NCBI RefSeq assembly: GCF_007997295.1
Contig: NZ_VORY01000013.1
Span: 1 to 64,000 of the forward strand
DNA from: Gillisia hiemivivida
GTDB taxonomy: Bacteria; Bacteroidota; Bacteroidia; Flavobacteriales; Flavobacteriaceae
Length of the DNA stretch: 64,000 nt
Direction: 5' to 3'
Shown here: piece after piece, positions 33,338-43,374 of the stretch
Numbering within the stretch: position 1 is the stretch's first letter
How the letters are laid out: each line of letters opens with the position of its first letter
Translations under genes and position numbers: made by a program
The notes under the pieces: generated by a model
What the model was told of the DNA's origin: nothing
The model's input: the letters and a program-made list of their open reading frames with translations, nothing else
Database searches by the model: none

Positions 33338-34735
33338 TTACTTCAATCCTCCAACCATATCTTTTGGTTTAACCCATTCGTCAAACTCTTCTTCAGTAAC
33401 ATAACCTAAATTCACAGCTTCTTGTTTTAAGGTAGTTCCGTTAGCATGCGCTGTGTTTGCGATCTCTGCAGCTTTATAATATCCAATCTTAGTATTCAAA
33501 GCAGTTACTAACATTAAGGAATTGTCTAAAAGTTCTTTGATCCTTTTCTTGTTAGGCTCAATACCTTGAGCACAATGCTCATCGAAAGAGGCACAGGCAT
33601 CTCCAATTAATTGAGCACTTTGTAAGAAGTTAGCGGCCATAACTGGTTTAAAAACATTCAATTCAAACTGACCTTGCATTCCACCTACGCTTATTGCAAC
33701 ATCGTTCCCCATAACTTGTGCACAAACCATAGTTAATGCCTCACATTGCGTTGGATTCACTTTTCCAGGCATAATAGAAGAGCCAGGTTCGTTTGCAGGG
33801 ATACTTATTTCTCCAATTCCACTTCTAGGTCCGGAGGAAAGCATTCTAATATCATTTCCAATTTTATTCAAGGAAACTGCCAATTGTTTTAAAGCACCAT
33901 GAGATTCTACGAAAGCGTCGTGTGCAGCTAAGGCTTCAAACTTATTCGGGGCAGAAACAAAAGGAAGTCCAGTAAATTTTGCTATAAATTCAGACACTCT
34001 TTTAGAATATCCTTTTGGGGTATTCAATCCAGTTCCTACTGCAGTGCCACCTAGCGCAAGCTCAGCTAAATGAGGAAGTGTGTTTTCTAAAGCTTTAATT
34101 CCATGATCTAATTGCGCAACATACCCGCTAAATTCCTGTCCCAGGGTTAGGGGAGTGGCATCCATAAAATGGGTACGTCCAATCTTAACTACATCCTTAA
34201 ATTCTTCAGATTTCTTTTTTAAGGTATTTCTCAATTTCAGAATTCCTGGCAAAGTAACTTCACTCACTTTTTTATAGGCAGCAATGTGCATTCCGGTTGG
34301 AAAGGTATCGTTAGAAGATTGTGATTTATTCACATCATCGTTTGGCTGAAGTGTTTTTTCTCCTTCTCCAATAGTTTTACCAGCAAGTTGATGCGCACGA
34401 TTAGCGATCACTTCATTTAAATTCATATTACTCTGAGTACCACTTCCAGTTTGCCAGATCACCAAAGGAAATTGATCGTCGTGTTTTCCGGCTAGGATCT
34501 CCTCACATACTTGTGCTATATAATCTCTTTTTTCTACAGGTAGAGCTCCAAGTTCGCAGTTAGTAAAGGCTGCTGCCTTCTTTAAATAGGCAAAACCATA
34601 TACTATTTCTAAAGGCATACTGCCTGCTGCGCCAATTTTGAAATTATTTTTGGAACGTTCGGTTTGTGCTCCCCACAACTTATCTGAAGGGACTTTCACT
34701 TCCCCCATTGTATCTTTCTCTATTCTGTAGTCCAT
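33338..34735 (-). CDS. fumC: Class II fumarate hydratase
   Basis: Interconverts fumarate and malate in the TCA cycle; iron-independent. The 465 residues begin [32 protein letters not shown] and carry the superfamily signature [13 protein letters not shown] with flexible-loop serine, the active-site [15 protein letters not shown] and [16 protein letters not shown]. Length and motifs are normal. It is transcribed alone; a divergent small gene lies 208 bases upstream. Confidence 0.97.
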   Translation of the reverse strand: MDYRIEKDTMGEVKVPSDKLWGAQTERSKNNFKIGAAGSMPLEIVYGFAYLKKAAAFTNCELGALPVEKRDYIAQVCEEILAGKHDDQFPLVIWQTGSGTQSNMNLNEVIANRAHQLAGKTIGEGEKTLQPNDDVNKSQSSNDTFPTGMHIAAYKKVSEVTLPGILKLRNTLKKKSEEFKDVVKIGRTHFMDATPLTLGQEFSGYVAQLDHGIKALENTLPHLAELALGGTAVGTGLNTPKGYSKRVSEFIAKFTGLPFVSAPNKFEALAAHDAFVESHGALKQLAVSLNKIGNDIRMLSSGPRSGIGEISIPANEPGSSIMPGKVNPTQCEALTMVCAQVMGNDVAISVGGMQGQFELNVFKPVMAANFLQSAQLIGDACASFDEHCAQGIEPNKKRIKELLDNSLMLVTALNTKIGYYKAAEIANTAHANGTTLKQEAVNLGYVTEEEFDEWVKPKDMVGGLK

Positions 34736-34883
34736 AATTTTTTTCGATTAGATTACAAATTTACAGTTTCAAGTTTTTTATTTCTTTAAATTTTATACAA
34801 AATTTTTAAGTTTTTATATAGAATCCTCTATTAAAGTTGGATTCATCAAAAAATTGAAGTTTAATCTAAAAAATCAAATTTTA

Positions 34884-34916
34884 TTTGGAAGACTGCAATA
34901 AGACTTACTATCTTTG
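34884..34916 (+). promoter_or_regulatory. Promoter of the 58-residue membrane protein gene
   Basis: TTTG (34884-34887), a 21-base spacer and TATCTTTG (34909-34916) match the Bacteroidota -33/-7 promoter fully. The ATG is 26 bases downstream. Confidence 0.8.
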
Positions 34917-34942
34917 CTTAGATTTAAAAATCTTTAGAAAAT

Positions 34943-35119
34943 ATGTTCGAATTTGATCAATACTTAGGCTTTATAGCTTTTTTAACTATTTTAACCATGG
35001 GATTTTGGCTAATGATTTTTTTAGTAGCAATTGTTCCTTATTGGATAGGCGGATCTGTTATGGAAATGCTTAAGGAAATGAGAGAAAAAAGAAAAAAGGA
35101 AAAAGAATTAAAGTCGTAA
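34943..35119 (+). CDS. Small membrane protein, 58 residues
   Basis: ATG at 34943 and TAA at 35117 enclose 58 codons: an acidic N-terminus (MFEFDQYLGF), a hydrophobic region of about 27 residues (IAFLTILTMGFWLMIFLVAIVPYW), a short linker and a very basic tail of Lys/Glu/Arg. It is predicted to cross the inner membrane once, with the charged tail in the cytoplasm. A full promoter precedes it and a strong terminator follows, so it is an independent transcription unit, which argues that it is real despite its size. Function unknown. Confidence 0.8.
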   Translation: MFEFDQYLGFIAFLTILTMGFWLMIFLVAIVPYWIGGSVMEMLKEMREKRKKEKELKS

Positions 35120-35172
35120 GATTTTTATTCTTTTCATTTTTACAGAGATAGTTATACTATAAATATATACCA

Positions 35173-35209
35173 CAAAAAAGGTTGCCAATTTTGGCAACCT
35201 TTTTTTTTA
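35173..35209. terminator. Bidirectional terminator
   Basis: AAAGGTTGCCAA-TT-TTGGCAACCTTT, a 12-bp stem with A and T tracts on the two sides, between the convergent small membrane protein and receptor genes. Confidence 0.92.
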
Positions 35210-35223
35210 ATATGTTTTAGAGA

Positions 35224-37722
35224 TTATCCTTCGAAGTCTCCTCCATCATCTTCTCCACCATTTTGTCTGTTTCTATTCTGATCTCTTTTCTTTTGATTGA
35301 ACCTATAGATCAATGTAAGTGTAAATTGTCTTTCTCTCCATTGAAATTCGCTTTCCTGTATAAAACGATCTGTAGTAGTTAAAGAATTTCTCTTTCTCGA
35401 ATTCAACAAATCTCTTACGTTAAAAGATAAAGTAGCACGTTCCTTGAATATTTCTTTACTTAACGCCAAGTCTAAAGAAAAGATACCATCAGATTGTGTT
35501 TGAGCGTTTTCTTGAGCGCCTCTATAAAAAGCATTTGTTTGAAAGTCTATATTTGCAGGCAAACTAACTTTAGAGCTAAATCTTCCAAACCAGCTGTTGT
35601 TTTTCGCGCCATAATCTATTCCATTAAAATCTCCTTCAGTTTTAAATTGAAAGAAATTCACACTTCCATTAAGTCTTAGCCATTTTGCAGGATTGTATAA
35701 TACTCCGGCTTCTGCTCCAATACGCTCATTGGTGGCAAGGTTAATTGGAATAGTTCTAATAATTTCTATTCCTTCAAAGAATTCTCCTGTTCCTTGTTGT
35801 ACTCTTTCAAAGGCATCTGTTTCGTATTGATAGTATACAGAAGAAGTTAGAGTTATTTTGTCCCATCGTTTTAGATATCCAAGATCAAAAGCGCTTGCAT
35901 AGGATGGATTTAGATTAGGATTTCCTTGAAAAACATTGGTTCTACTGGCACGTGATGGGAAAGGATTAATCAACCAACCTCTAGGTCTGTTTATCCTTCT
36001 GTTATAACCAAGCGTAACATTTTCGGTTTCAGCAAGTTCGTAAATTAAATTTACTGTAGGGAAAAGCCCTAAGTAGTTATTATCAAAATCGGTATCAATA
36101 TCAAAACCAAATGTATTTACCAGATCTTCTTCAGAAAACTCGGTATCTATAGTTCCTTTTAGTTGTGTGTTCTCTAATCTTAATCCTAGTAAAAATGAAA
36201 AGTCACCAAATTTGGTTCCGTATTGGGTATAAAGGGCATTGACATTTTCTGTATAATCAAAAATATTTGAAACCGTATCATTTCTAACTAATCTACCAGT
36301 AGCTTCATCTTCAATATTTAAATTGTAATCTGTTTCTTCATTTTCAAAATTCCCACGGAAACCTGCTTCAAATTGTGAATCTTCTCCAATTGGTAGCACG
36401 TAATCTGCTTGAATTAAATATTCATTTTGCTTCTCCTTAGTGAAAACTTCTTCTGAAGCTAAAAAAGGGTTTTCCTCAGCAGTATTATTTATTCTAACAT
36501 TTTCTGTAATAAAAGCAGGCTCTTCTTCTTCATCACGTGCGTATTGAAAATCCATAGTTAACTTATGTCCTTCCTCATTGAATCTATTTACATAATTCAA
36601 TGAAAACTGAAAACTTTTATCTTCTTCCGATTCTACTTCACGTCTTAGTGTTTCTTGAGCTAAAGCGTTATTCTGAAATTTCTGTGTGAGGTTGGTGGTG
36701 ATATCTTCTCCATCGCCATATCTAAAAAAGGTACTAGCTGTAATAGAAGATTTATCGTTTAAATAATATTCCATTCCCAGATTGGTGTTGAAACCTTTGT
36801 TGGAACGATCATAATCTCTGTTTTCTAAAACTCTACCGAAATCTCCTTGGAAATAACGAGTATCAAAATTTCCACCTCCCGGACCAGATCTATAATTATA
36901 TCCGGTAGTATTAAAAAGATTGTATTTATCTGTTCTTAAATTAACATTGGCAGTAATTCCATAGCTATCCGGATAACCAATATTAGTAGAAACAGAGCCA
37001 TTAAAACCTAAAGTTTTGTCCTTTCTTAGGATGATGTTTATTATCCCCGCAGTTCCTTCAGCATCATATCTTGCGGATGGAGAAGTAATAACTTCCACAC
37101 GGTCTATAGCCTCTGCTGGAAGTTGTCCTAATACATCTGTAGAACCAAAACCAGCCAAGGCAGATGGTTTTCCATTAATTAAAACACGAACGTTTTCATT
37201 TCCTCGAAGACTAATTGATCCTTCCACATCTACCGCCACAGATGGTACATTGCTCAATGCATCGCTTACAGTCCCTCCTTTGGTAGTAAGATCTTTCCCT
37301 ATGTTATAGATTTTTTTATCTAATCTAACCTCTACCTGAGTGGTTTCTGCACGAATAACCACTTCATCTAAACTAGAAGAACTTATCCCTAATTCGATAT
37401 TTCCAAGATCTAAATCGGATTCTACAGTTTGATTTTTAAAACTTTTTGGAGTATAGGATATGAACTCAATTGTGATGTTATAAACTCCAGGTGGAACTTT
37501 TATTGAAAATTCTCCGTTTATATCTGTAACCCCACCATCTAAGAATTCGGGATCACTGGGTCTGCTAATTGCAATCGTAGCATATTCTAAAGGAACATTT
37601 AAAGCATCATCTAATACTTTTCCTGAAATTGTATATTGTTTGGATTGAGAATAGCCCGAGTAAGGGCCGGAAATAAAAAAAATCAGCAAAAAGCTGAAAA
37701 GTATCATTCTTTTGAAGGTCAT
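35224..37722 (-). CDS. TonB-dependent receptor-like outer-membrane beta-barrel protein
   Basis: An 832-residue outer-membrane protein. A signal peptide (to about residue 25) is followed by a carboxypeptidase-regulatory-like domain (YTISGKVLDDALNVPLEYATIAI...), a plug domain (KGGTVSDALSNVPSVAVDVEGSISLRGNENVRVLINGKPSAL) and a barrel of the outer membrane beta-barrel type 3 family. The C-terminus ends in a low-complexity Asn/Gly/Asp tail (RNRQNGGEDDGGDFEG) rather than an aromatic residue. No SusD partner is nearby, so the substrate is unlikely to be a classic PUL glycan. The ligand is unknown. Confidence 0.88.
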   Translation of the reverse strand: MTFKRMILFSFLLIFFISGPYSGYSQSKQYTISGKVLDDALNVPLEYATIAISRPSDPEFLDGGVTDINGEFSIKVPPGVYNITIEFISYTPKSFKNQTVESDLDLGNIELGISSSSLDEVVIRAETTQVEVRLDKKIYNIGKDLTTKGGTVSDALSNVPSVAVDVEGSISLRGNENVRVLINGKPSALAGFGSTDVLGQLPAEAIDRVEVITSPSARYDAEGTAGIINIILRKDKTLGFNGSVSTNIGYPDSYGITANVNLRTDKYNLFNTTGYNYRSGPGGGNFDTRYFQGDFGRVLENRDYDRSNKGFNTNLGMEYYLNDKSSITASTFFRYGDGEDITTNLTQKFQNNALAQETLRREVESEEDKSFQFSLNYVNRFNEEGHKLTMDFQYARDEEEEPAFITENVRINNTAEENPFLASEEVFTKEKQNEYLIQADYVLPIGEDSQFEAGFRGNFENEETDYNLNIEDEATGRLVRNDTVSNIFDYTENVNALYTQYGTKFGDFSFLLGLRLENTQLKGTIDTEFSEEDLVNTFGFDIDTDFDNNYLGLFPTVNLIYELAETENVTLGYNRRINRPRGWLINPFPSRASRTNVFQGNPNLNPSYASAFDLGYLKRWDKITLTSSVYYQYETDAFERVQQGTGEFFEGIEIIRTIPINLATNERIGAEAGVLYNPAKWLRLNGSVNFFQFKTEGDFNGIDYGAKNNSWFGRFSSKVSLPANIDFQTNAFYRGAQENAQTQSDGIFSLDLALSKEIFKERATLSFNVRDLLNSRKRNSLTTTDRFIQESEFQWRERQFTLTLIYRFNQKKRDQNRNRQNGGEDDGGDFEG

Positions 37723-37805
37723 AACAATCTTTTCTTGTTAGACCTAATAAGAAAGAGAAGGTTTAAAAGACAATTGTTAAATAAGCCTTAAACTTTATAA
37801 CGCAT

Positions 37806-38192
37806 TTATGCATCCATTAATTCATTAGAGATTTTTTTGTTAACTCCTACATAGGCAGTGAATTGTGCACTTGTCAAGAATTTTCTTAACTTTTTATATT
37901 CTTTTTGCTGTGTGATTTTAAGATCTCTAATTATGAATTTTTGAGACCTATTTGAATTTATAATCTCATTTTTATGGATTGTATATTCAATAATAGTAGC
38001 CTCTAATTTTTTTGTTTGTTCTGGAGTAAGGCCCAATTTTTCTTTCCATTCTGAAGCAAGTTCAAAAGCGATCTCTCTAATCTCCTTAGAATTTTTATCG
38101 TGGAAATACATTTGTGCAAAAACAAAGCCTCCGACCAAAATAGTAGAAACCCCTAATAGTTGTATTCTATTTTTTAATTTCATGTTCAGCAT
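37806..38192 (-). CDS. Small Spy/CpxP-like membrane-anchored protein
   Basis: A 128-residue protein with one N-terminal hydrophobic helix and a mostly helical domain containing GLTPEQTKKLEATIIEYT, the LTPEQ motif seen in Spy/CpxP and related periplasmic helical proteins. Met4 (MKLKNRIQLLGVST, at 38183) is a plausible alternative start. It lies 84 bases upstream of the receptor gene on the same strand; a shared role is possible but not shown. Confidence 0.6.
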   Translation of the reverse strand: MLNMKLKNRIQLLGVSTILVGGFVFAQMYFHDKNSKEIREIAFELASEWKEKLGLTPEQTKKLEATIIEYTIHKNEIINSNRSQKFIIRDLKITQQKEYKKLRKFLTSAQFTAYVGVNKKISNELMDA

Positions 38193-38217
38193 TTTAAATA
38201 ATTATATAAAATCCCAA

Positions 38218-38562
38218 TTAGGATAATAGTTCACTTATTTTTGAGGAAGGCCTTCCTACAACTGCTTTTTCTTTATCTTCAACAATAGGCCTTTCAATTA
38301 ATTTAGGATATTTGATTAATGCCAGCATAATATCCTCGCTACTTAATTCTTTGTGTTTAAATTCTTTTTTCCAAATTTCTTCGTTAGCTCTTACCAATTC
38401 AAGGGGAGACATACCAAGCTTTGCAATTAATTTCTCCAGCTCTTCTTCAGATAATGGAGTTTTTAAATATTCCCTTACATAGAAATCTTTTCCTGAACTT
38501 TGAACTAATGCTAATCCTTCTCTAGATTTACTGCATCGGGGGTTATGATAAACTGTGATCAT
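38218..38562 (-). CDS. arsC: ArsC-family (glutaredoxin-dependent) reductase
   Basis: A 114-residue thioredoxin-fold protein with the N-terminal CxxS motif YHNPRCSKSREGL (Cys10) and C-terminal RPIVEDKEKAVVGRP. That is the arsenate reductase/YffB-YfgD family. No other arsenic gene is nearby, so true arsenate reduction is uncertain; a general disulphide or regulatory role is an alternative. Confidence 0.88.
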   Translation of the reverse strand: MITVYHNPRCSKSREGLALVQSSGKDFYVREYLKTPLSEEELEKLIAKLGMSPLELVRANEEIWKKEFKHKELSSEDIMLALIKYPKLIERPIVEDKEKAVVGRPSSKISELLS

Positions 38563-38619
38563 ACGTTGAGCTTAAAATACGCAATTAAAATTAATTTTTC
38601 AATAATAGGGAACAGAATA

Positions 38620-39718
38620 TCAATCTTCATGCCGTTGTCCCATCATCATAAGATAGGCCTTTAAAAATGGGTCTATAGCACCATCCATGACTGCATCTAC
38701 ATTTCCTGTCTCTTCTGCCGTGCGAACATCTTTCACTAATTTATAGGGATGCATCACATAATTTCTTATTTGTGATCCCCATTCTATTTTCATTTTGGAG
38801 TCTTCTATTTCCCTACGTTGCGCCTGTTGCTTTTGAAGCTCGATCTCGTACAGCTGACTCTTTAAAAGTTGCATCGCTTTTGTTTTGTTCTCTAATTGAG
38901 AACGGGTCTCAGAATTTTCTATAACGATCCCGGTAGGAGCGTGACGCAACCTAACTGCAGTTTCCACCTTATTTACGTTTTGTCCACCAGCACCAGAAGA
39001 GCGCATCGTTTCCCATGAGATCTCCGAAGGATTTACATCTATTTCTATGCTATCATCTACAAGAGGATACACATATACCGAGGCAAAAGAAGTGTGTCTT
39101 TTTGCATTACTATCAAATGGGGAGATTCGTACCAATCTATGCACGCCATTCTCACCTTTTAACCAACCAAAAGCATATTCACCTTCAATCTCTATAGTGA
39201 CTGTTTTAATTCCGGCAGATTCACCACTTTGATAATTTAGCTCTTTAAGTTTGAAACCTTTAGATTCAGCCCAACGAAGGTACATTCTCATGAGCATTTC
39301 CGCCCAATCGCAACTTTCTGTTCCTCCTGCACCCGCAGTAATTTGAAGCACTGCGCTTAAGTTATCACCTTCCTCAGAAAGCATATTTTTAAACTCGAGA
39401 TCTTCAATTAATCCCAGCGCTTTTTCATGTCTATTTTCTACATCCTCTGCACTGGCTTCTTTCTCCTTATAGAACTCGTAAATAACCTCTAGATCTTCAA
39501 CAAGCGTTTCACCAGCTAAATAATCGTCTACCCATTTTTTTTCAGCGTTAAGATCACGCATTAGGGTTTCTGCTTTTTTAGGATTGTCCCAAAAATCCGG
39601 GGCATATGTCTTCTCCTCTAAATTGGAGATTTCTATCTGTTTGGCATCAACGTCAAAGATACCTCCTTAACGCTACCAGGCGATCTCTAAGATCTTTTAT
39701 ATGTTCTGAAGTGATCAT
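38620..39718 (-). CDS. prfB: Peptide chain release factor 2, with programmed +1 frameshift
   Basis: Terminates translation at UGA and UAA. The main part (38620-39654) carries the GGQ motif in SSGAGGQNVNKVETAVRLRH and codes for 344 residues after the shift. The 5' part starts at ATG 39718, codes for 21 residues (MITSEHIKDLRDRLVALRRYL) and meets TGA at 39655-39653. The junction is AGG AGG TAT CTT TGA C, the classic prfB site: an internal Shine-Dalgarno-like AGGAGG, then CTT before the in-frame TGA. After a +1 shift reading continues GAC GTT GAT. Full length is 365 residues, the normal size. Without the shift the gene would be seen as two pieces. Confidence 0.95.
39650..39672 (-). promoter_or_regulatory. 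Programmed +1 frameshift site in prfB
   Basis: AGGAGG upstream, CTT slippery codon and TGA C stop context. Low RF2 levels allow slippage at CTT, so RF2 controls its own synthesis. AGGAGG here is notable, because most genes in the window have no comparable Shine-Dalgarno. Confidence 0.92.
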
Positions 39719-39815
39719 ATCTGTTATTAATTTCAGTAAAAATAGAATTAAACATAGGTTCTTGAAACTATTTTACAATAATTTTATAGTTTTAGACAAC
39801 TTTTAAAATCACTCT

Positions 39816-42215
39816 ATGAAGCCATTTTTAGCTATTTTCCTGTTCCTCAGTATTACAAGCTCTTTTTACAGCCAAACTTCATCAGATAAAGAAAATCTTC
39901 AGAAATACAAAGGTTTTTTCAACTTTGAATATTCCGAGAAAGAGGATAAGATCTTTTTAGAGGTAAAGGATCTGGATACTGAATTTTTATATGTTCATTC
40001 TCTAACCACAGGAATTGGATCTAATGATGTTGGATTGGATAGAGGGCAGTTAGGTAATGAAGCTGTTGTTAAATTTATTAAGGCAGGGAATAAATTGCTT
40101 TTAATACAGCCAAACCTAAGATATATAGCTATCACAGAAAATGCTTTGGAGAAAAAGAGTGTAGAGGAAGCTTTCGCCACCTCCGTGTTATATGGATTCG
40201 AAATTAAAGAGAAAAAAGGCAATACCTACATTATAGATTTTACTCCCTTTTTAATGGAAGATGCTCATGGAGTTTCTGATAGATTAAAAAGTGGGAACCA
40301 TGGGAGTTTTAGTTTAAATAAATCTAAGAGTGCATTATCTCTAGACCGAACCAAGGCTTTTCCAGAAAATGTGGAATTTGAAGCTTTATTAACTTTTGAT
40401 GGAGAAGCAACAAGCCAGACCCTTAAAGAAGTACTACCTAATAATAATTCTATAACTGTAACCCAACATCATTCCTTTGTAAAATTACCTGATGATAAAT
40501 ATAAAAAACGAGCATTCGATCCCAGAAGCGGAGCGATCTATATTTCTTATTTAGACTATTCCACACCTGTTTTTGAGCCTATAGAAAAGCGATATATTAC
40601 AAGGCATCGTTTAGCAAAGAAAGATCCTAGTAAAGAAATTAGTGAAGCGGTGGAGCCCATTATATATTATCTGGATCCCGGAACTCCAGAACCAGTAAAA
40701 TCTGCACTTTTAGATGGTGCCAGATGGTGGAATGAAGCTTATGAAGCAATAGGTTACAAAAATGCTTTTCAGGTCAAGATGTTGCCCGAAGGAGCAGATC
40801 CGTTAGATGTGAGATATAATGTAATACAATGGGTACATAGATCTACCAGAGGATGGAGCTATGGAGCTAGTGTTATAGACCCAAGAACTGGAGAGATCAT
40901 TAAAGGACATGTAAGTTTAGGGAGTTTAAGGATTCGTCAGGATTTTCTGATCGCTCAAGCACTGTTGAATAAACCTTTTGCTGAAAATGATAAAAATCAT
41001 AATAAAATGATGGAAATGGCAATTGCCAGAATTCGTCAGTTGTCTGCTCATGAAGTTGGACATACCTTGGGGTTTGCTCATAATTTTGCAGCGAGTACCA
41101 ATGAAAATTCTTCGGTTATGGATTACCCGCATCCTCAATTTAAACTTGAAAATGATGAGATCGTGGTTGATGATGCTTATAGTATTGGTGTTGGAGCATG
41201 GGATAAGATCACGGTAAAATATTCTTATGCAGATCTTCCTTCTGAAGTAAATGAAAGTGATTTTTTAAATGGAGTCTTAGCTGAGGCTGACGATCAAAAA
41301 CTTCGTTTTATAACAGATAGTGATGCAAGAGCTTCTGGAGGAGCTAATGCTTTCGGGCATTTATGGGATAATGGAAGTTCTCCTACTGAAGGTTTAAAAG
41401 ACTTGTTAGAAATAAGAAAGAAAGCCATTTCCAATTTTTCTGTAGATAATATAAGAACTGGAGAAGCTTATTCAACTTTAGAAGATGTGTTTGTTCCATT
41501 ATATTTTCTGCATAGGTATCAAACCGAAGCGGTTTCGAAAGTTATTGGAGGTTTGGATTATTCGTATGCTGTAAAAGGGGATACACAAAAACCCGTAAAA
41601 ACAGCTTCTGTTGAAGATCAAAGAAAGGCACTTTCTGTATATTTAAATACATTAAATGCTGAAGTTTTAGCTATTCCGAAAGATAAGTTGGAACTATTTC
41701 CACCAAGGGCTTATGGCTTTGGAAGGAGCAGGGAATCTTTCAAGAGTAATACTGGTGTTGCTTTTGATGCCTTTGGAGCTGCAGGAACGGCAAGTGTGCT
41801 TAGTTTGCAATATTTGCTTCATCCAGAAAGAGCCGCCAGACTAATTCAGCAAAAAACCTTAGATAATTCTCAATTGGGTTTAGACGAAGTATTGGAAGAA
41901 TTAATTAATAGCACCCTTAAAAAGACTTTTAAAGACTCATATTTGCAGCAAGTTCAAAACACGATAAATTACAATGTTTTACAGTATCTGTTTAATTTGG
42001 CTGTGAATAAGGGGTCTATTCCGCAAGTGAAGGCCGTTACTAATTCTGTTATTAACTCTTTACAATCTTGGTTAGAATCAAATTCAAACAACGAGGTGTT
42101 TAGATCGCAACTTTTAAGGGAAATTGAACAGTTTAAAAAAGACCCAGAATTATTTAAGCCAATGATTCAGGCACCAGAAATTCCTGATGGGTCGCCAATT
42201 GGAAGTTATAATTAG
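39816..42215 (+). CDS. Secreted zinc-dependent metalloprotease (metzincin type, DUF5117/DUF5118-like)
   Basis: A 799-residue protein with a signal peptide (MKPFLAIFLFLSITSSFYSQ). The zinc motif HEVGHTLGFAH (His412, His416, His422) is an HExxHxxGxxH metzincin site, and a Met-turn candidate is in SSVMDYPHPQF about 25 residues later. The N-terminal half is beta-rich, as in the DUF5117/DUF5118 families. It is probably exported or periplasmic. It lies divergent from prfB. Confidence 0.88.
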   Translation: MKPFLAIFLFLSITSSFYSQTSSDKENLQKYKGFFNFEYSEKEDKIFLEVKDLDTEFLYVHSLTTGIGSNDVGLDRGQLGNEAVVKFIKAGNKLLLIQPNLRYIAITENALEKKSVEEAFATSVLYGFEIKEKKGNTYIIDFTPFLMEDAHGVSDRLKSGNHGSFSLNKSKSALSLDRTKAFPENVEFEALLTFDGEATSQTLKEVLPNNNSITVTQHHSFVKLPDDKYKKRAFDPRSGAIYISYLDYSTPVFEPIEKRYITRHRLAKKDPSKEISEAVEPIIYYLDPGTPEPVKSALLDGARWWNEAYEAIGYKNAFQVKMLPEGADPLDVRYNVIQWVHRSTRGWSYGASVIDPRTGEIIKGHVSLGSLRIRQDFLIAQALLNKPFAENDKNHNKMMEMAIARIRQLSAHEVGHTLGFAHNFAASTNENSSVMDYPHPQFKLENDEIVVDDAYSIGVGAWDKITVKYSYADLPSEVNESDFLNGVLAEADDQKLRFITDSDARASGGANAFGHLWDNGSSPTEGLKDLLEIRKKAISNFSVDNIRTGEAYSTLEDVFVPLYFLHRYQTEAVSKVIGGLDYSYAVKGDTQKPVKTASVEDQRKALSVYLNTLNAEVLAIPKDKLELFPPRAYGFGRSRESFKSNTGVAFDAFGAAGTASVLSLQYLLHPERAARLIQQKTLDNSQLGLDEVLEELINSTLKKTFKDSYLQQVQNTINYNVLQYLFNLAVNKGSIPQVKAVTNSVINSLQSWLESNSNNEVFRSQLLREIEQFKKDPELFKPMIQAPEIPDGSPIGSYN

Positions 42216-42253
42216 AAAATTACAAGACTAAAAATTTATTCAGAAAAAAATAT

Positions 42254-43282
42254 ATGAAGGAAATAGATCTACGTAGCGATACAGTTACTCGTCCAACAAA
42301 AGAAATGTTGCAGGCTATTATGAGTGCAAAAGTTGGAGACGATGTTTATAAAGAAGATCCATCTGTAAATGAGTTAGAAAAGAAGTTAGCCACTATGTTT
42401 GGGAAAGATGAAGCTTTGTTTTTTCCAACAGGAAGTATGGCCAATCAGGCAGCAATTAAATTACATACACAACCAGCCGAGCAATTAATATGTGATAAAT
42501 GGGCTCACGTTTATAATTATGAAGGAGGAGGAGTTTCTTTTAATAGTGGCGTTTCCTGTAAATTGGTAGACGGAGATCGTGGAATGATCACTGCGGCACA
42601 AGTAGAAGAGAATATCAATCCGCCAGATTTTTACCATAGTCCGTTAACGAGTTTGGTTTGTTTGGAAAACACCACCAATAAAGGTGGGGGCGCATGTTAC
42701 GATCTGGAAGAGATCAAAAAGATTCGCAAGGTTTGTAATAAACATGGCCTAGGTTTACATCTAGATGGGGCAAGACTATTTAATGCATTGGTTGCAAAGG
42801 GAGAATCTCCTAAAGAATACGGGAAGTTGTTCGATACGATCTCTGTATGTCTTTCTAAAGGACTTGGAACTCCAATGGGATCTGTGTTAATTGGAAATTC
42901 AGATCTTATGAAAAACGCCATAAGAGTTAGAAAAGTGCTTGGAGGCGGGATGAGGCAAGTTGGATTTATGGCAGCAGCGGGTATCTACGCATTGGATAAC
43001 CACGTGGAACGATTAGCCGATGACAATAAACGGGCGAAAGAAATAGGAAATACTTTAGCTGTTTTACCTTATATTCTAAAGGTGGAAACTGTAGAAACTA
43101 ATATCGCGATCTTTTACTTAAAGGATGCTGCTAATGAGGAGAGTTTCATGAAGCAGCTTCAGAAGGAAAATATTAGAATTAGCAATATGGGCCACGGAAA
43201 GCTTAGAATTGTTACCCATTTAGATTATTCTGAAGAACAACATCAGAAATTTTTGAGAGTGCTGAGTGAGATTCAATTTTAG
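42254..43282 (+). CDS. ltaE: Low-specificity L-threonine aldolase
   Basis: PLP enzyme that cleaves threonine to glycine and acetaldehyde. The 342 residues start MKEIDLRSDTVTRPTKEMLQAIMSAKVGDDVYKEDPSVNELE, a firm signature. The PLP lysine is Lys202 in SVCLSKGLGTPMGSVL. It starts 38 bases after the protease gene on the same strand, so it may be co-transcribed. Confidence 0.95.
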   Translation: MKEIDLRSDTVTRPTKEMLQAIMSAKVGDDVYKEDPSVNELEKKLATMFGKDEALFFPTGSMANQAAIKLHTQPAEQLICDKWAHVYNYEGGGVSFNSGVSCKLVDGDRGMITAAQVEENINPPDFYHSPLTSLVCLENTTNKGGGACYDLEEIKKIRKVCNKHGLGLHLDGARLFNALVAKGESPKEYGKLFDTISVCLSKGLGTPMGSVLIGNSDLMKNAIRVRKVLGGGMRQVGFMAAAGIYALDNHVERLADDNKRAKEIGNTLAVLPYILKVETVETNIAIFYLKDAANEESFMKQLQKENIRISNMGHGKLRIVTHLDYSEEQHQKFLRVLSEIQF

Positions 43283-43374
43283 ATTATATAAAAGTTAACA
43301 GAAGATTATAAAAATGAAGGAGGCTTAAACCTTTTAATTTCTATATTTTTCAAACAAATAAAATTAGCTAGAAT

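Noticed and set aside
38620-39718. Sequencing error or pseudogene in prfB
   Set aside because: The break is the known programmed frameshift motif, with a full-length product after the shift.
39606-39806. Plus-strand frame opposite the 5' end of prfB
   Set aside because: It is the reverse strand of the prfB 5' part and frameshift region, which fully explains the sequence.
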